A stretch of 64,000 nucleotides of DNA from Chaetoderma sp. LZ-2023a (Eukaryota; Mollusca; Caudofoveata; Chaetodermatida; Chaetodermatidae): positions 37,545,443 to 37,609,442 of the forward strand of contig CM067373.1 of the NCBI GenBank assembly GCA_034401795.1, in the 5' to 3' direction. Position 1 is the first letter of the stretch, and every line of letters begins with the position of its first letter. Shown here in pieces: positions 60,120-64,000 of the stretch. A program made the translations under genes and the position numbers. The notes under the pieces were generated by a model that was not told the DNA's origin, searched no databases, and saw nothing but the letters and a program-made list of their open reading frames with translations.

Positions 60120-60439
60120 TGGAACTTTGAAGTTCAATGTTAATGATACCGCAATGTTTATCATTTGACGATTTTTGCACTATGACGCAACTTTAGCGTC
60201 GAATAACTTTGTCCATTAAAGAGGAAATACAAAACAAACAAGTTTTCTGACAATTAGATATACAGCATGCTATGGTTTAGTTCAGATTTAAAGCGATCAT
60301 ACCAAGAAAACAAATATGACATCATATCTAGCCTTTCCTGAACTCTAAATGACCTTGAACCGTGTCAGAAAAAATGGAAACATTGTTTTTCCAAAAATTA
60401 ACAAAAGGTTCCCACGAAAGTTTTATTTTTGACACAGTG
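60120..60439. repeat. Right terminal inverted repeat of the Academ-like element
   Basis: Inverse complement of the left repeat: GCATGCTATGGTTTAG, TGACCTTGAACCGTGTCAG, AAAAATGGAAACATTGTTTT, ending TTTTGACACAGTG. Confidence 0.8.
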
Positions 60440-61690
60440 AGGTGGACTATGATCGCATAGAGCAAATTAGTGCAGTTTTATTGAGATCAGGTAAGCCCTT
60501 GATGATTTAAATGACCATTCAAAAACTTTATCAGTTTCTAATTCTTGGTGCACGCTGGGCGGCATTTGGATTGTGATGTTGAGCCATCCCCCACTTCCCA
60601 TAATGGTTGACAAACTTCTTCTAATGTCCTGTAAACACACATTTCTCAAGACCCTTCCAGAGGCGGGTTTGATCATTAAAGGGGTACAGAACTTATTTTT
60701 ACAATGACGGAGGATGGATGCAAGCATTGTATCAGAGAAATCTGTAAACTTCCATTAAAATCAGAAAAGAACTTGGTGAAGGAAATAATAGACTTCCACT
60801 AAATTCTTGGCTTATTGTATGGTAAAAATCAAACACAAAGAATTACAGACACATTACAGAATCAAATCTCTCTTCTGTACCCCTTATTGCTGATAACCAA
60901 CCTTGACCTCTGACATCATGACCTCAATGTAATTATCCCGATTCTTAACAGCATAGCCAACCATGTGCATAAGCTTAGTTCCAATAGGGTAACCAATCCT
61001 GATATATGAGCTGAGTTTGCTAAAAAACTTAACATTGAAAAAACACAGCTATATACCTGTGTATTATATACCTGTGTCAGTGACATTGACCTTGCGACCT
61101 TAATGCCATCAAGCAGATTCTTAACAGCATAGGAAACCATGTATACAAGGTTATGGACAATAGGACTGAGTTATAAACCAAAGTGATTTGTGAACCATGA
61201 AACTTAATATTGATGCCATCACCACGGGAAGTGATACATATGTTTCACTTCTGCTGAGCAAAAAAAGGTTAAAGAAAATTATTCTTATTATGGCGGGAAG
61301 GAATGCCAATCAATGCATAGAATGAATTTGTAGTTCCATTGAAATCAGGTCAGCCATTGGTGATAATTGTTCCTTGAAAAGCTAACCTTCTACAGTACAG
61401 CTCAGAAATGAGCACAATGTCTCTCCAATCCAATTATGTTCAAATTATTCAACAGAACATTTCTCACACTGTGTTCAAAATTCTAGTAACATGTCTCTGT
61501 TTTTACTTGTTATTTCTGCGCTGTACATTCCTATCATAAATTACCCAAATATCAAGTCTAAACCTAAGAAGGTATGGTAAAAAAGTCAAAAGTAATTTCA
61601 TTATGATTATACATCATGGGACAGATTAAAACTGTAATCAGATAAGGTCTAGGTGAATTAATTAAATTTTCATTGAAAAACTTTACCATT
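60440..61690. repeat. Family I repeats around a second small tandem pair
   Basis: Family I units at about 60,440-60,880 and 61,260-61,690. Between them are two units of about 175 bases (CTCTGACATCATGACCTCAA, TTCTTAACAGCATAGCCAAC, CCATGTGCATAAGCTTAG). A short family H element lies inside at 61,391-61,528. Confidence 0.55.
61391..61528. mobile_element. Family H short MITE
   Basis: Inverted ends TACAGTACAGCTCAGAAAT and TTATTTCTGCGCTGTACA. Confidence 0.6.
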
Positions 61691-61696
61691 CTTCCT

Positions 61697-61910
61697 AATT
61701 CACCTTTCCAGAGTATCCATCCATTATCTGACCTTTTATGATGTCATAATCAGCTCAGCGCTTGTATGATGACGTCACAATCAATACGTCACAAAGGGTT
61801 CCATATAGACCGTCATCAAATCTCAGAGTCCGACACGTTGTATATATTGTATGTCTTTGTAATTCTTTGCTATTTAATAAACATCCTGCTGAATTGTCAG
61901 ATCAAATAAA
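61697..61910. mobile_element. MITE-B, partial
   Basis: Outer repeat AATTCACCTTTCCAGAGTAT, GATGACGTCACAATCAATAC, then GTATGTCTTTGTAATTC and TTTAATAAACATCCTGCTG. It stops before the inner palindrome. Confidence 0.65.
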
Positions 61911-62039
61911 TATTAGTCACTTAATCTAAGAAAACACTTACATTTTCTTGAGTACTTGGTCTTTCTTGATCATCACAGCAACTCCGCTGAATCCATGGTC
62001 GTTCTCATATCATGTGCATCACCATCGCTCAGTGCATGT

Positions 62040-64000
62040 GGAGGACCCCAACGATATATGCGTAAAGTGGTCGGACGTGGCTTTAGTTAAGATTCGACAA
62101 ATTGGCAACGGCTACCAGATTAAGTGCGTTGGAGATATCGCGAAGGTAGAAATCAGTGAATGACAACTCGGCATGCCATTGTGCTACAGACATCACCTCC
62201 TCTAAAGACACCCTTATAAAGGGCTGATGATGCTGCTATTGCTCAGACTTGATGGGCGTTTACATGATCAATCTGCTTTCCTGTTGCGATTTTATGCGAC
62301 ATCTGAATAGCAGCGACTATCCAACGAGAAATGGTATCTTTCAAGACGCGAAGATGAGGAGCTCTGAGACATAACCACAGAGATTTCGGGTCATCTCTCC
62401 ACTCCTCAGTACGTTTCTTATACATTTTCAGACATCTGACAGGACACCAAGCAGAAGAGTTTGGGTCACGCCTAATTAAACTTGGCAAATTGATCGTCTG
62501 TCCTGGATATTTAAGTGACTGATTCTTTGCCAGGAAACAAAGACATGGTAATAGTCTTAAACCTTCACCTGTAACAACAAAACGGTCTTGTTCGGCAGAA
62601 AGCGCCTGTATTTCGCTTCTCCTTCTCGCCGAAGCTGCGGCAACCAAGAAAACTGACTTAATAGTTAACAGTTTAATATCTATAGATCTAATTGGGTCAA
62701 ATGAAGCATGCCCTAAAACCTGTAGAACAAGAGATAGATTCCATGCTGGGATAGGAATTGGCTGTCTAGGTCGCAAATTGCTCATTCATTTAAAGTGTCG
62801 TTCTCCACTCCTACAGTGTCCAGACTGGGAACAACTGAAGCTAATGCAGACTTATATGCTGCTAGGGTTGAAGGTACAAGTTTGTCAACGTCGTATAAAT
62901 GACAGATAAAATCTGCTACGTGTTGAACAGATGCAGAAAAGGGATTAATATCTCTTCCCTTACATCACTCCGCAAATTTGTTGATTCTATAATTATGTCT
63001 TGGTGCTTGACCATCTTCTGGCTGAAGTGACAAACTTCGCTGCTTGCTCAGAAAAGCCATCCTCAATTGCTCGCTGCTTGATAACATCCATGTAGTCAAT
63101 TGGAACATCTCTGGTCTGTCGTGGAGATACAGACCTTTGTTCTGAAAAATCAGATCCCTTCTGTCTGGAAGAGAGATTGAATTGCAGACCAGAAGGTTCA
63201 GCAGATCCGTAAACCATGATCGGCCTGGCCAATGAGGGCATAACCCATGATCGGCCTGGCCAATGAGGGGCGATCAGTAGTACTTGGCATATGCCCTCTC
63301 TTATCTTTGCCAGAACTTTTGGGATGAGAATTGTTGGAGGATACGCATACACGTACATTCCCTTCCACATTATCGCCAGTGTGTCTACTGCTAGAGCTGG
63401 CGGGTCCAGGATCGGTGACGTGTATGTGACCATCTTTGCGTTTCCTTTCATAGCAAATAGATCCACATTCGGCTTGCCCCAATGTTTGAAAAGAACCTCC
63501 TCTACCGACTGGTTGAGCTGCCATTCCGTTGGAGGACAAACCGTCCTTCGACTGAGAGCATCTGCTAGGATGTTCAATCTTCCTGGAATGTGTGCTGCCC
63601 GAAGAATAATAATCCTCTCTTGGCACCACAGCAGAAGGTTGCATATCATCATGCACAACTCTGGTGATCTCGTCCCGCCTTGGCGGTTCAAATAAGATAC
63701 CACTGTGGAGTTGTCTGTCCTTAATAGGACAATCTTGTCTCGGATTAAGTTCTTGAATTTTCGAAGTGCTAATGCCACCGCTAATAATTCGAGAACATTT
63801 ATATGTTTCTGCGCATTGGTCCGATCCCATTCCCCTGACACTGACAGATCGTCCAATACTGCTCCCCAACCCGTCGTTGATGCATCTGTGAAGATGGACA
63901 TCTGCGGTTGAGGAGGTTGTAGAGGAACACCCTGCAGGCGATTCTGTTCTGATAACTACCCAAGAAGAATATCAATGGTTCTTTTACTGGAATCCTCAGT
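62040..64000 (-). mobile_element. DIRS-family retroelement fossil (RNase H and tyrosine recombinase part)
   Basis: Reads leftward and runs out of the window at 64,000. RNase H lies first (FTDASTTGWGAVLDD, NVLELLAVALALRKF, LLRTDNSTVVSYLNRQGGT, HIPGRLNILADALSRR; about 63,900-63,500). Then come a linker and a tyrosine recombinase (KSVFLVAAASARRRSEIQAL, to about 62,240, with its last part near 62,070). Its reverse transcriptase would lie beyond the window. LTR kin by descent. It has several breaks. It may be the same family as the fragment at 11,641, of which it holds the complementary parts. Confidence 0.85.

Larger units (their letters stand above)
49948..60439 (-). mobile_element. Large TIR DNA transposon, tentatively Academ, with nested Penelope
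   Basis: Termini CACTGTATAATTTTG (left) and CAAAATTATACAGTG-like CACAGTG (right) open inverted repeats of some 300 bases. Matching blocks include AACAATGTTTCCATTTTTTC and GGTTCAAGGT. Coding fragments between them all read leftward: Cys/His-rich N-terminus, a middle domain, a helical domain, an XPG/PIN-like nuclease segment and a Cys-rich finger. That order, with nuclease plus Cys8 finger, fits the Academ superfamily as I remember it. I am not certain of the name, but the protein family is a familiar multicopy one in invertebrate genomes. It is interrupted by the Penelope element and in several other places, so it is inactive. Target duplication not resolved. Confidence 0.7.

Noticed and set aside
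61948-62163. 71-codon + strand frame, and a GTAAGTG donor-like site on the minus strand near 61,941 suggesting a BIRC6 exon
   Set aside because: The minus-strand reading here is the end of a DIRS tyrosine recombinase, not BIRC6; the + frame is its shadow.
63198-63869. Second long minus-strand frame over the DIRS RNase H
   Set aside because: Overlapping frame with low-complexity Ser/Arg composition; the RNase H motifs are in the other frame.

Overview
The window is animal nuclear DNA, most probably from a bivalve mollusc. The evidence is one large intron-rich gene on the minus strand with GT-AG introns, and a dense load of short palindromic and tandem-core repeats that resemble families common in bivalve genomes (AACAAGAG-type starts, cores of about 150 bp, a GACGGACGG tract and a terminal hairpin, like the bivalve 'pearl' elements). 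Nothing looks prokaryotic.

The one host gene is BIRC6 (BRUCE/Apollon, the giant BIR-domain E2/E3 ubiquitin ligase that restrains apoptosis). Eighteen of its exons run right to left from about 47,977 down to 479. They supply about 1,620 codons of the central third of the protein, including the discoidin-like domain. I checked the reading frame across all 17 exon junctions and it is continuous; only the donor of the exon at 18,809 is a choice between candidates. The N-terminal part (BIR domain) should lie above 64,000 and the C-terminal UBC domain below 1.

The introns (0.5-47.8 kb) are filled with repeats. MITE-A is a TTAA-flanked palindrome with more than twenty copies, often just downstream of splice donors. 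MITE-B has an inner palindrome and TGACGTCA motifs, with about fifteen copies. Several tandem-core families share one architecture. A 16-copy 55-bp minisatellite lies at 20.2-21.1 kb. The intron at 6.7-14.1 kb holds a 6.4-kb region bounded by inverted repeats of about 110 bp and inserted into a MITE-A copy. Inside it are a nearly intact Tc1 transposon, a DIRS retroelement fossil and an unassigned 107-codon frame. A 2.4-kb inverted-repeat element lies at 37.1-39.5 kb.

Upstream of the first visible BIRC6 exon (48-64 kb) is a very large intron or flank. A 10.5-kb DNA transposon with long inverted ends, tentatively Academ (XPG-like nuclease part plus a Cys-rich finger), fills 49.9-60.4 kb. It is itself interrupted by a 4.3-kb Penelope-like element with a 13-bp target duplication. 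The right edge (62.0-64.0 kb) is a second DIRS fossil carrying RNase H and tyrosine-recombinase parts, running out of the window.
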